Of a DNA stretch of 37,393 bases, positions 11,955 through 20,308 are shown piece after piece (positions within the stretch are counted from its first letter, which is position 1; the number at the start of each line of letters is the position of its first letter). The DNA is from a virus: IMG/VR virus record IMGVR_UViG_3300046376_000044, positions 1 to 37,393 of that record, one strand, 5' to 3'. The translations under genes were made by a program, and so were the position numbers. Under the pieces are notes generated by a model. The model was not told where the DNA came from. It did no database searches and saw only the letters and a list, made by a program, of their open reading frames with translations.

Positions 11955-13406
11955 GTGGCAAACTTCCTCTCGCGGATCTTCCGCCCTCTCGTCGCGAAGG
12001 CGGCAGAGGGCGAAGTCCGGCCCGGTCCATACAATCTGCCGGTGACCGGCGGCTGGTTGCCTGCCGGGTCGTCGTGGAATTGGTGGCAGGAAGGCATCAT
12101 CCCAGAAACGCTTGGCGGCATGGACAGCTCGGCGATGGTCGAGGCCTGCTTGTCCGCCTATTCGCAGACCGTGGCGATGTGCCCCGGTGATCATTGGCGT
12201 CTCAACGACAAGGGTGGCCGCGACCGCGTCACGACGTCGTCTCTGTCGCGCGTTCTGCGCAAGCCAAACGCTTACCAGTCGCCGTCCGACTTCATGCTGA
12301 ACCTGACCCGTTCGCTTTATGCGGAAGGCAATGCCTATGCGCTGGCGCTGCGCAACGAGCGCTACGAGATCGACGAATTACACTTGATGGACCCGCGCCA
12401 GAGCTGTCCGCAGATCGCGGTTACTGGCGATGTGTTCTATTATCTCGGCGGCAACAGCGTCATCGACCGACAGGTCAAAGAGCAGTTAATTGTGCCGCAG
12501 CGCGACGTTCTACACGTCCGCCTCAACGCGACGCGACGTCGCTACCCGTTCCCGCTGGTGGGCGACACGCCGCTCGGCGCGGCGCTGCAGGACATCGCGA
12601 TGTCTGACGCGATCACGCGGCAGCAAATCCAGTTCTACATGAACCAAGCGCGGCCGAGCGCCGTGCTGACCACCGACCTGATCCTCGACAAGGATCAGGT
12701 CCAGTTCATCCGCGACCGCTGGGACGAGCAGTCGAAAGGCCTGAAGGCGGGCGGCACGCCGATCCTGACCGGCGGCCTGAAACCGCAGATGCTCGGTTCA
12801 ACCTCCAAGGACGCCGAGCTGGCCGACATCATGAAGATGACCGAGCAGCGCATCGCACTGGCGTTCCGGATACCGCTGCAGATTCTCGGGCTCGGCGGCA
12901 CGCCGTTCGGATCGACCGAGCTGTTGATGCAGTCGTGGATCGCGTCCGGTCTCGGCTTTGCGCTCAACCATATCGAGGACGCTTTCGGCCTGCTGTTCAA
13001 TCTCAAGGGTCAGCCCGACGAATATGTCGAGTTCGACACCAAGGCGCTGTTGCGCAGCGCGTTCAACGTGCGGATCGCGGCGCTGGCGCAGGCGGTGCAG
13101 GGCGGCATCTATTCGCCGAACGAGGCCCGCGCCGAGGAGAGCTTGCCTTCGGTGAAATTCGGCGACGAGCCGCGCGTGCAGCAACAGGTCGTGCCGTTGT
13201 CGGCAGCCGGGGCAATCCCCGCATCACCGGGCGCTCCGGGTGCGCCGCCTCAACCGGGCGTGGCCGCATTGCCGCCGCCGGACAAGCCGGTGAAGACGCC
13301 GCCAGAGGAGAAGCCCATTCCGGCGAAGGACTACAGCGATGTCGTTGCAACCGAACTTCGAAACATCCTCGCACGCGCCGACCATTATGACCGAAGCAAC
13401 GCTTGA
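11955..13406 (+). CDS. Phage portal protein (HK97 family)
   Basis: A 483-residue portal, starting at a GTG six bases after the previous stop. Family features include the N-terminal ...[20 protein letters not shown] segment (around residues 56-75), [15 protein letters not shown] (about 116-130) and [19 protein letters not shown] (about 296-314). The C-terminal tail is Pro-rich and disordered. Portals form the dodecameric DNA-entry vertex and connect to terminase and the neck. The usual upstream neighbour, terminase, is not present; here the portal follows the capsid gene. Confidence 0.9.
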   Translation: MANFLSRIFRPLVAKAAEGEVRPGPYNLPVTGGWLPAGSSWNWWQEGIIPETLGGMDSSAMVEACLSAYSQTVAMCPGDHWRLNDKGGRDRVTTSSLSRVLRKPNAYQSPSDFMLNLTRSLYAEGNAYALALRNERYEIDELHLMDPRQSCPQIAVTGDVFYYLGGNSVIDRQVKEQLIVPQRDVLHVRLNATRRRYPFPLVGDTPLGAALQDIAMSDAITRQQIQFYMNQARPSAVLTTDLILDKDQVQFIRDRWDEQSKGLKAGGTPILTGGLKPQMLGSTSKDAELADIMKMTEQRIALAFRIPLQILGLGGTPFGSTELLMQSWIASGLGFALNHIEDAFGLLFNLKGQPDEYVEFDTKALLRSAFNVRIAALAQAVQGGIYSPNEARAEESLPSVKFGDEPRVQQQVVPLSAAGAIPASPGAPGAPPQPGVAALPPPDKPVKTPPEEKPIPAKDYSDVVATELRNILARADHYDRSNA

Positions 13407-14847
13407 CGCACTGCGCGATGCACTCGGTCAGGTCATCTCAAGCCACCGCAGGCAGTGGGAGCGCGAACGTGAACTGATCGAGGCGCAGGCACGGGCATCG
13501 GTGGCGGAGCTGCGGGCACAGGTCGTCGAGCTGCGCAGCGTGCTGGAGAAGATGGTTGGCGAGAAACTGGCCAGCGTGCGCGACGGTGCGCCGGGCGACA
13601 AAGGCGACCGTGGTGAAGCCGGTGAACGCGGTGAGCAGGGCCTGCCCGGCGAGATCGGCAAGCAGGGCGAGATCGGCGAGCGCGGCCTGTCCGGCGAGAA
13701 AGGCGACAAGGGAGACCCCGGCGAGAAGGGTGACAAGGGCGACCCCGGCGAGAAAGGTGATTCCGGCGAGCGCGGCACCGATGGTGCGCCCGGCCGTGAC
13801 GGCGTGGACGGCAAGGATGGCGAGTGCGGTCCGGCTGGTGAGAAGGGCGAGAAAGGCGACAAGGGCGACGCTGGCGAACCCGGTCCGGCGGGAATGCACG
13901 GCAAGGACGGCGAGCCCGGCCCGATAGGTCTCAAGGGTGATCGCGGCGAGCGCGGTGAACGCGGCTTGCAAGGCATTCCCGGTGCAGTCGGCAAGACCGG
14001 CGACGTCGGCCCCCGTGGCGAGCGCGGCGAACAGGGCCTGCCCGGTGTCAGCGTCAGGGGCGACCGTGGTCTGCCCGGCGAGCGCGGTGAGCGTGGCGAG
14101 AAGGGCGACCGTGGCGAGCGCGGCGAACCGGGCCTGACGGTCAAGGGAGATCCCGGCGAGCGCGGTGAACGCGGTGAGAAAGGCGACCGTGGCGAGGCGG
14201 GCCTGTCGATCAAGGGCGAGCGCGGCGAGCGTGGCGAACGCGGACTGCCGGGTGAAATCGGCAAGATGGGATTGCGTGGCGAGCCGGGTTTGCCCGGCGC
14301 ACGCGGTGAGCCCGGTCAACCCGGTGAGCGTGGCGAGCGCGGCCTGACGGGAGCGCTGCCGCGCGTCAAGGTCTGGGAGCCGGGCGTCCATTACGCCAAC
14401 GAGGTGGCGACCGCTGACGGCGCGACCTATCAGGCGGTCCGCGACACGGCGGAGCAGCCGGGCAAAGGCAAGGACTGGGTTTGCCTCGCGCGTGCGGGCA
14501 TGGACGGTCACTCGGTCGAAGTGCGCGGCCTGTTCAGCGACAAGGAAATTTACAGGGCGCTCGACATCGTCGCGCTCAACGGCGGCAGCTTCATCGCCAA
14601 GCGGGATGACCCCGGACCGTGTCCCGGCGCTGGCTGGCAACTGATCGCGAGCCAAGGCAAGCGCGGCGACAAGGGCGAACGTGGCGAGCGTGGGCTGCAG
14701 GGCATTCCCGGCACAACGCCGCTGATCGTCAAGTGGCTGGTTGATCCCGAAAATTTCGTCGCGACGCCGGTTCTGTCGGATGGCCGCGAGGGTGAGCCAC
14801 TGCCGATGCGCGGCTTCTTCGAACAATTCCATCAGGAGATGCGGTGA
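13339..14847 (+). CDS. Collagen-like protein with chitin-binding-type modules, in the head module
   Basis: A 502-residue protein. Residues about 20-80 are a coiled coil (likely trimerisation), 83-338 are near-continuous Gly-X-Y triplets rich in GERGE/GDKGD with small breaks (VSV, LTV, LSI), and 345-387 and 400-440 are two tandem modules with the CBM5/12-like pattern [10 protein letters not shown]...GKGKDW and [13 protein letters not shown]...GAGW. A short second collagen block (440-458) and a terminal domain follow. The ATG at 13339 has AAGGA upstream but overlaps the portal by 68 bases; ATG 13387 is the alternative. Its position between portal and connector suggests a head fibre or neck appendage rather than a tail fibre. 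Confidence 0.7.
   Translation: MSLQPNFETSSHAPTIMTEATLDALRDALGQVISSHRRQWERERELIEAQARASVAELRAQVVELRSVLEKMVGEKLASVRDGAPGDKGDRGEAGERGEQGLPGEIGKQGEIGERGLSGEKGDKGDPGEKGDKGDPGEKGDSGERGTDGAPGRDGVDGKDGECGPAGEKGEKGDKGDAGEPGPAGMHGKDGEPGPIGLKGDRGERGERGLQGIPGAVGKTGDVGPRGERGEQGLPGVSVRGDRGLPGERGERGEKGDRGERGEPGLTVKGDPGERGERGEKGDRGEAGLSIKGERGERGERGLPGEIGKMGLRGEPGLPGARGEPGQPGERGERGLTGALPRVKVWEPGVHYANEVATADGATYQAVRDTAEQPGKGKDWVCLARAGMDGHSVEVRGLFSDKEIYRALDIVALNGGSFIAKRDDPGPCPGAGWQLIASQGKRGDKGERGERGLQGIPGTTPLIVKWLVDPENFVATPVLSDGREGEPLPMRGFFEQFHQEMR
13585..14352 (+). repeat. DNA encoding the Gly-X-Y collagen-like tract
   Basis: About 768 bases of imperfect 9- to 18-base repeats built from GGCGAGCGCGGTGAG- and GGCGACAAG-type units, all in frame. 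Such tracts change length by slippage or recombination in multiples of nine, so repeat number may vary between related phages. Confidence 0.8.
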
Positions 14848-15470
14848 TGGCCGATGTCACGGTCAAGATCCTGACGCCTGCAACCAGCTTTGCGCTGATG
14901 ACGCTGGACGAGCTGAAGACGGCGCTTGCCGCTCCGACCGGCACGCAAGCCAGCGACGACCAATGGCAATGGTTGATTGATGTCAACTCCGCGACGATTT
15001 CGGAATTGTGCAACCGCGTGTTCGCCAAGGAGGAAGTCGAGGAGACGTGGCGCGACGTTCAGAACGGGCAGAGAATCTATCTGTCGCATTACCCGGTTGT
15101 CGCGACCGACATCGAGAGCGTCACCACCAACGGCGGCGACAGGCTCGACTATGAGCTGGAGGAAACGTCCGGCAAGCTGCAGATCTTCACCAACTGGGTA
15201 GAGCCCGTCGTCGTCACCTATACCGGCGGCTTCGACTTGCCGGACGATGCGCCGATGCCGCTGAAGCAGGCGCTGACGCTGCTGGCGGCGACGTGGAAAG
15301 CCCAACTGGCGATGGTGCAAGTGACCGGCGTCCGCATGATCGCGCACAAGGAAGCGCGCGTGATGTTTCACACGCCAGCCACGATCAACCCCGGAGCTGG
15401 CGGCGCGCATCCCGGCATACCACCCGCCGTCGATACGATCCTGTCGCAGTACACGCGGTTCTGGGTCTGA
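14847..15470 (+). CDS. Head-tail connector protein (HK97 gp6-like)
   Basis: A 207-residue protein. The N-terminal helix segment TSFALMTLDELKTAL, DDQWQWLIDVNSATISELCN and the beta-rich middle with VVVTYTGGFDLPDDAPMPLKQA match the adaptor (gp6/gp15-like) proteins that bind under the portal. The ATG (14847) overlaps the preceding TGA as TGATG, and AGGAGATGCGG precedes it. Position directly after the portal region fits. The C-terminal HTPATINPGAGGAHPG is an extension. Confidence 0.7.
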   Translation: MADVTVKILTPATSFALMTLDELKTALAAPTGTQASDDQWQWLIDVNSATISELCNRVFAKEEVEETWRDVQNGQRIYLSHYPVVATDIESVTTNGGDRLDYELEETSGKLQIFTNWVEPVVVTYTGGFDLPDDAPMPLKQALTLLAATWKAQLAMVQVTGVRMIAHKEARVMFHTPATINPGAGGAHPGIPPAVDTILSQYTRFWV

Positions 15471-15473
15471 ACC

Positions 15474-15842
15474 GTGCCGTTCGAAATCAAGGTCGATGCC
15501 GACGCCTGTTTGAAGCAGTTCGATGAGCTGACGAAGAACATCGCAGATCTGCAGACGGAAACCTCGACCACCTTCTTCAATTGGCAGGCCGAGGACATGC
15601 ACCGGCATTTTCCGAAGGTCGAGGGCAGCGGGCTGTCGGTCTCGACCACGATCTATCCCCGCTCGCAATTGACGAGACCCAAAAATCTGACGCCCCGGAA
15701 ATCGGTGCGGCGACGCTCGATCATCGCGGCTGGTCGCGCCGCTCCCGGCGGCACGAAACGGCCGATCCTGCGGCCTGAACTGTTCGACAAATTGAAGGAG
15801 CGAATGATCGACATGGTCAAGGAGGCCTTCACATGGCAGTAG
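15474..15842 (+). CDS. Putative neck protein, 122 residues
   Basis: GTG start four bases after the connector gene. An acidic helical N-terminal half (DADACLKQFDELTKNIADLQ) and a basic C-terminal half (TPRKSVRRRSIIAAGRAAPG). Its location between connector and the next neck gene suggests a head-tail joining role, comparable to HK97 gp10-like proteins. Sequence similarity is not obvious to me. Confidence 0.5.
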   Translation: MPFEIKVDADACLKQFDELTKNIADLQTETSTTFFNWQAEDMHRHFPKVEGSGLSVSTTIYPRSQLTRPKNLTPRKSVRRRSIIAAGRAAPGGTKRPILRPELFDKLKERMIDMVKEAFTWQ

Positions 15843-16201
15843 ATTTTTCGACGCTGGTCTACTTGCCAAACTTCGATATGTTTGCGCGCCCGATCAGTGT
15901 CACGCCGCTGGCGTCGCAGCCGGGATTGCCCGGCTACACCGCGCGCGGCATCTACGACACGCGCCCCATCGACGTGCAGGCCGAAGACGGCTCGATTGTT
16001 TCTGACCAGCAGACCATCCTCGATGTACTCGATGTCGAGTTTGCCGTGGTCCCGAACCAGCTCGACCAGATCGCGATTCCGTATGACCCGGCCAGCAACG
16101 GTCCGGATCTCGGCACCTTCGAAGTCACCCACACCGAGAGCAATGGCGGCGGCGAAACCACGCTGGTGATCCGCAAGGTTCTGGCGGCGAGGCCGTCGTG
16201 A
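15833..16201 (+). CDS. Putative head-tail stopper/neck protein, 122 residues
   Basis: A beta-rich protein (MAVDFSTLVYLPNFDMFARP, then TARGIYDTRPIDVQAEDGSI) with a C-terminal strand pair ending TTLVIRKVLAARPS. The layout (N-terminal VYLPNFDMFARP then a small barrel) resembles stopper or lambda FII-type attachment proteins. The ATG overlaps the previous gene by 10 bases and follows AAGGAGGCC. The neck position supports this; family is by inference. Confidence 0.5.
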   Translation: MAVDFSTLVYLPNFDMFARPISVTPLASQPGLPGYTARGIYDTRPIDVQAEDGSIVSDQQTILDVLDVEFAVVPNQLDQIAIPYDPASNGPDLGTFEVTHTESNGGGETTLVIRKVLAARPS

Positions 16202-16893
16202 CCGTTGCTCCCAAGATTTTTCTTCCGCCTCCGATCACGGATACGCAGAGCTATAGCTGGGTCATCCGCGATATGTTTCTCGACAAGCTGGTGCAGGCTC
16301 CGTTCTTCGCTGGCTATACGGCGCGCAAGAACAAGGCGCTGCAGATCGTAACGAACAGCATCCCGTACATCGGCGTGTATTTCGTCAACGAGGACATGAG
16401 CCCGGACGGAGATCTCAACGCAGGGGAGATCCGCTTCACCCATCATCTGAAGCTCGGCTTCTCGGTCATCGTCATCAACAACGATCCGGTCGCGTGCGAG
16501 GCCAAGCTCGATCAGGCGTTCTGGGCGATCATGAACACGCTGTGGCGTGATCCGTATTTGACCAACCTGATCGACACGCGCGCTTATCCCGGTGGCGTCG
16601 GCAATCCCGACAACGTGCGGATCGAGGGCGTCTCGCGCGGCACGCGGCGGCATGTCTTCGGCAACGCGGGCCTCAACAACGAAACACCCATCGGCGAGAT
16701 GCAGTACGAGGCCACGGTCAAGTACAGCGCCGACTACGCGCCAGTCATCAAAGACGATCTGCTGCAGATCAGCGTGCGGACCGGCGTCAAGGCGGGCGAC
16801 ACGTATGACGAAATGGCCGCGCGTCCGCAGACCGGCGCGGAATATGCGTTCGAACCGCTCGTGACAGTGCAACCACTAGAAGAGAAGGAATAG
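16198..16893 (+). CDS. Putative tail terminator/completion protein, 231 residues
   Basis: GTG start overlapping the previous TGA (GTGA). The sequence has the alternating pattern of tail-completion proteins: an N-terminal helix with LVQAPFFAGYTARKNKALQI, strands IPYIGVYFVNEDMSPDGD and FSVIVINNDP, and a long helix beginning CEAKLDQAFWAIMNTLWRD. Position is immediately before the sheath module. Role inferred: caps the tail and joins it to the head. It is longer than lambda gpU-type terminators. Confidence 0.5.
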   Translation: MTVAPKIFLPPPITDTQSYSWVIRDMFLDKLVQAPFFAGYTARKNKALQIVTNSIPYIGVYFVNEDMSPDGDLNAGEIRFTHHLKLGFSVIVINNDPVACEAKLDQAFWAIMNTLWRDPYLTNLIDTRAYPGGVGNPDNVRIEGVSRGTRRHVFGNAGLNNETPIGEMQYEATVKYSADYAPVIKDDLLQISVRTGVKAGDTYDEMAARPQTGAEYAFEPLVTVQPLEEKE

Positions 16894-16897
16894 CGCC

Positions 16898-17584
16898 ATG
16901 GTCGATGTGAAGACCGAGACCAAGACCAACCACAGCCACAATTCCAAGCCTGTCAATCCGCGCCAAGCCATCCGCGAGGCGCGTCAGCGTCGGCTGCGCG
17001 TTATCACGGCGGGCAAGGCATCAACCATCAAGGTCTACGCCGCCAACGACGTCATGCGGGAAGTGCTGCGCCATCCCGGTAGTGGCACGCGCTTCCGGGA
17101 CACGCTCGAACAGCCGGTGGAGTGGCCGAACGACAGCTTCACCGCGCGCCGCATCGCGGATGGCTCGGTGCGGACCGATGGGCCGGGCTCCGGTGAGCCG
17201 GTGGCCGACAACGAGTCGCTCAACCCGCGCCAGCAGTCGGCCGCGCGCTACGGCAGGAGCGCAATTGGAGAGCGCGTCAATGCGACGTTGCGGCTCGCCT
17301 CTCTCTCCCCGAACACCGCCGTCTCCGGGTCAGAAGACCTCGTGATGGCTTGCATCGGCACCGGATTCACCCCGGACACGGTCATCAGATTTGGTGACTA
17401 CGACGAGCCGACCACATTCGTCTCCGCGACCAAGGTGACGACCGGAGTGAAGCCGTCGCTCTTCGCGCCCGCCGTCGTGCCGGTGCTGGTCCATACCGCG
17501 ACCGACTCTTCGGAGCCGATTAACTTCACCTTCACCGCGACCGCAGAGCAGACGAAGGCACCGAAGCCGAAACCGGCGGCCTGA
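16898..17584 (+). CDS. Virion-associated protein with IPT/TIG-like domain
   Basis: A 228-residue protein. A basic N-terminal region (NPRQAIREARQRRLRVITAG) and a middle section are followed by a C-terminal domain (about 135-205) with the IPT/TIG immunoglobulin-like pattern: GTGFTPDTVIRFGDYDEPTT, FVSATKV, then VVPVLVHT. The tail is a Lys/Pro/Ala linker. Ig-like domains on virions often bind surface sugars. It precedes the tail sheath, so it could be a tail- or neck-surface decoration. Family call by pattern only. Confidence 0.55.
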   Translation: MVDVKTETKTNHSHNSKPVNPRQAIREARQRRLRVITAGKASTIKVYAANDVMREVLRHPGSGTRFRDTLEQPVEWPNDSFTARRIADGSVRTDGPGSGEPVADNESLNPRQQSAARYGRSAIGERVNATLRLASLSPNTAVSGSEDLVMACIGTGFTPDTVIRFGDYDEPTTFVSATKVTTGVKPSLFAPAVVPVLVHTATDSSEPINFTFTATAEQTKAPKPKPAA

Positions 17585-17662
17585 GACCAACCAACCGAAA
17601 AAAGGAAACCCGTGGATCGCAGCGCGCCGAGGGGCGTGGTTGCAAAATAAGGAGTCGTGACC

Positions 17663-19237
17663 ATGCCCATCAGCTTTGCCAACATTCCCGCCGACTGGCG
17701 CTTGCCGCTTTACTGGGTCGAGGTCGATCCGTCGAAGGCCGGTATCTGGACGATCAATCAGCCCGCGTTGCTCGTCGGCATCATGACCGGCGAGGGCGTT
17801 GCGACGCCGGACGTCGCGATTCCGATTGGGACGCAGGCGCAGGCCGACAAGCAATTCGGCCAAGGCTCGCATCTGGCGAATCAGTTCGCCGCGTTTTTCC
17901 GCAACAACTTCGCCAACGAAGTCTGGGGCCTGCCGGTGTCGCAGCCGGGGACCGGGACCGCTGCAAGCGGCACCATCACGGTTTCGGTTGATTCGGGCGG
18001 CCACGAAGCTGGCACCATCGATCTCTACATCGCGGGCCAGCATGTGCCGGTCAACATCGGGGCAACCGACACCGCCAACGACATCCACGTCGCGATCTCG
18101 GCAGCGATCAACGAGAATTTCGATCTGCCGGTGACGTCGGTTGGCAGCCCGACCGAGGTGACACTGACGTGCAACTGGTTTGGCGCGAGCGGCAACGACA
18201 TCACCATGCTCGACAGCTACTACGGTCGCATGGGCAGTCAGGAGCTGCCGACTGGCATCACCATCACCTATGGCTCAATGGGAATGTTGACGGGTGGCGT
18301 CGGTGTGCCGGTGTTCGACACCGCGATCTCCAATCTCGGCGAGCGGATCTTCGAATACGTCGCGATGCCGTTCACCGACTCCACCTCGTTGCTGGCGTGG
18401 GAAACCGAATACGGCTTCACCGACACCGGGCGCTGGGGCTGGATGCGGCAATTGTTCGGTCACGTCTTCTCGGCCAAGCGCGACGACTACCCCAACATGA
18501 TCACCTTCGGCGAGACCCGAAACAGCGGCGTCACCTCGATCATGGGCGTCGAGCTGGCGTCACCTACGCCGGTCTATGAATGGGTCGCGGCCTACACCGC
18601 GAAGGCGCAGCGCGCCCTGATCAATGATCCGGCGCGACCGCTGCAGACCCTTGAACTCACCGGGGTGCTGCCCGCGCCGCTGCACCAGCGCTTCAACCGG
18701 GGTGAGCTGAACTCGATGGCTGGCTCCGGAATCGCGACGCAGGAGACTGATCCCAACAATGTCCCGATGATCCTGCGCGAGACCACGACCTATCAGCTTA
18801 ATCTCTATGGTCAGGGTGACGACGCCTACGAGCTGGTGACGACACTGGCGACGCTGGCTCGCTTGCTGCGCAATCAGAAGCAGGCCATCACGTCGGCCTT
18901 CCCGCGCCACAAGCTGGCCGATGACGGCACCCGCTTCGGTCCCGGTCAGGCCATCGTCACGCCGGGCCTGATCAAGGCGGAGCTGGTCGCCGAGTATCGC
19001 GTCGATATGTTCAACGGGCTGGTCGAGAACATCGCGGCCTTCAAACAGAACCTGATCGTCGAGCGCGACACCAACAATCCGAACCGGGTCAACGTGCTGT
19101 ATCCGCCGGATCTGATCAACCAGCTCCGCGTCTTCGCCGTGCTGGCGCAATTCCGCCTGCAGTACGACCGGGGCGTCGATTCTCTCATCACCAGCGCCGG
19201 TAATGGTGCCCAGATCGCGGCTGGCGGCGGCGCATAA
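17663..19237 (+). CDS. Contractile tail sheath protein (Mu gpL-like)
   Basis: A 524-residue sheath subunit. The start ISFANIPADWRLPLYWVEVD matches the Mu-type sheath opening, and the C-terminal third (FPRHKLADDGTRFGPGQAIV, VDMFNGLVENIAAFKQNLIV) carries conserved sheath sequence. The ATG at 17663 is chosen at 8 bases from AAGGAG; a GTG two codons earlier is the alternative. The sheath contracts to drive the tube through the cell envelope. The next gene is the tube, as in Mu. Confidence 0.9.
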   Translation: MPISFANIPADWRLPLYWVEVDPSKAGIWTINQPALLVGIMTGEGVATPDVAIPIGTQAQADKQFGQGSHLANQFAAFFRNNFANEVWGLPVSQPGTGTAASGTITVSVDSGGHEAGTIDLYIAGQHVPVNIGATDTANDIHVAISAAINENFDLPVTSVGSPTEVTLTCNWFGASGNDITMLDSYYGRMGSQELPTGITITYGSMGMLTGGVGVPVFDTAISNLGERIFEYVAMPFTDSTSLLAWETEYGFTDTGRWGWMRQLFGHVFSAKRDDYPNMITFGETRNSGVTSIMGVELASPTPVYEWVAAYTAKAQRALINDPARPLQTLELTGVLPAPLHQRFNRGELNSMAGSGIATQETDPNNVPMILRETTTYQLNLYGQGDDAYELVTTLATLARLLRNQKQAITSAFPRHKLADDGTRFGPGQAIVTPGLIKAELVAEYRVDMFNGLVENIAAFKQNLIVERDTNNPNRVNVLYPPDLINQLRVFAVLAQFRLQYDRGVDSLITSAGNGAQIAAGGGA

Positions 19238-19273
19238 GTCCTCGTTTCCCCGACTTTCAAACAGGAGTGAACA

Positions 19274-19690
19274 ATGGCCCAGAAATTTGCTGGCATCGCG
19301 TTTCTATTCGTGGCCGGTAACCAGCTTCGGTTGCGCGGCAACTTCACCGTCTCGCCGTCGCCGGTCGAGCGCACCATGATCGCCGGTCAGGACGGCGTTC
19401 ACGGCTATCAGGAGCTGCCGCGTGTGCCCTTCATCGAGGGCGACATTTCGACCACGGCCGACATGCAGCTCGAAAGCCTCGACGGCATGACCGATGTCAA
19501 TGTCGTCGCACAGCTCGCCAACGGCTGGCAGTACAGCCTGATCGGCGCGACGTGCAAGGCAGCGCTTGAGGCCAACTCACGCGACGGTCAAGTGCGCGTG
19601 CGTTGGGAAGGCTTGTGGTGCGAGGAGATCCCGCTTGGCAACGGGCCGACGCTGACCGAGCAGAGCAACATCACGCTTGGTGGCCCGTAG
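19274..19690 (+). CDS. Tail tube protein (Mu gpM-like)
   Basis: A 138-residue protein directly after the sheath. It has GNQLRLRGNFTVSPSP and a central VPFIEGDISTTADMQLESLD segment typical of Mu-type tube proteins. It forms the stacked hexameric inner tube. It starts after AACAGGAGTGAACA. Length and order match the Mu tail module. Confidence 0.85.
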   Translation: MAQKFAGIAFLFVAGNQLRLRGNFTVSPSPVERTMIAGQDGVHGYQELPRVPFIEGDISTTADMQLESLDGMTDVNVVAQLANGWQYSLIGATCKAALEANSRDGQVRVRWEGLWCEEIPLGNGPTLTEQSNITLGGP

Positions 19691-19721
19691 GAAACAGGTG
19701 AAAGGAATCAGGTGAAAGTAA

Positions 19722-20144
19722 ATGAACAAGCAGAACAAGCGTGAAGGCTTCGTCAATAACGCCGAGCCCATCGACGAAGCGCCGACCGGGCCATTGATCG
19801 AGAACGAGCCGCCGGTCGTCCCGGTCCCGCCGGACCCGGAAGAAAAAGAAACGTGGCCGGTCAAGGTCAAGTTGCTGCACAAGAAAGTGCGCAACATGAA
19901 AGGCGAGATGGTCAGCGAGCTGTCGTTCCGCGAGCCGACCGGCGGCGACATCAACCGCTATGGCAACCCGTGCCAAGTCGATCAGTATGGCGACGTCATC
20001 ATCCTCGACCGCAAGATGATCACCATGATGGCGGTGCTGTCGGGCATCCTGCAGCCGTTTTTGGAAGCGATGGACCCACGCGACTACAATTCCTGTGCCT
20101 ACAGGCTGCGCGGTTTTTTTATTCCAGATCCGGCGGCTTGGTAG
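19722..20144 (+). CDS. Tail assembly chaperone, frame-0 product (Mu gp41-like)
   Basis: A 140-residue protein: a Pro/Glu-rich acidic N-terminus, then WPVKVKLLHKKVRNMKGEMV and SFREPTGGDINRYGNP, which match the Phage_TAC family of Mu-like phages. It assists the tape measure in tube assembly. It ends at a TAG just downstream of a 7-T run (20114-20120), where a -1 shift gives a longer form. Confidence 0.8.
   Translation: MNKQNKREGFVNNAEPIDEAPTGPLIENEPPVVPVPPDPEEKETWPVKVKLLHKKVRNMKGEMVSELSFREPTGGDINRYGNPCQVDQYGDVIILDRKMITMMAVLSGILQPFLEAMDPRDYNSCAYRLRGFFIPDPAAW
20114..20120 (+). other. Slippery site for -1 programmed frameshifting
   Basis: Seven T residues in frame as T-TTT-TTT (codons GGT TTT TTT ATT) near the end of the tail chaperone gene. 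Slipping back one base moves ribosomes into an open frame of 62 codons. Position and arrangement match the conserved G/GT-type frameshift of tail chaperones between tube and tape measure. Confidence 0.75.
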
Positions 20145-20308
20145 GCGACGAGCCGGTTCTGGATTGCTACCGGCTGGCCCGCTTCTACCACGTCTCGCCA
20201 ACGATCTTCCTTGAGATGGGAATGACCGAAGTCCGCAAGCATCTGGAGCGGACCATCGATCTCGCGCACATCATCAACCGGGAAAACGCATCAAGCGACG
20301 ATGGCTGA
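20120..20308 (+). CDS. Frameshift extension of the tail chaperone (Mu gp42-like part)
   Basis: After the -1 shift the frame continues YSRSGGLVGDEPVLDCYRLA and ends at the TGA at 20308, overlapping the tape measure start (20301) by 8 bases. The body (CYRLARFYHVSPTIFLEMGM) has the short helical pattern of the T segment of GT-type chaperones. There is no start codon with a ribosome-binding site at its beginning, so it is best read as a fused product of about 195 residues (19722-20120 joined to 20120-20308). Confidence 0.7.
   Translation, partial: YSRSGGLVGDEPVLDCYRLARFYHVSPTIFLEMGMTEVRKHLERTIDLAHIINRENASSDDG

Noticed and set aside
13428-14832. Long minus-strand open frames opposite the collagen-like gene
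   Set aside because: They are antisense to the Gly-X-Y tract. High GC repeats of the GGCGAG type leave reverse frames open and give PRSPRS- or ALAAL-type low-complexity translations with no real protein features.
17612-17650. 12-codon GTG mini-frame between the IPT/TIG-like gene and the sheath gene, with AAGGAAACCC upstream
   Set aside because: The ribosome-binding site is present but the peptide is too short to judge, and the composition shows nothing; I treat it as chance leader sequence.
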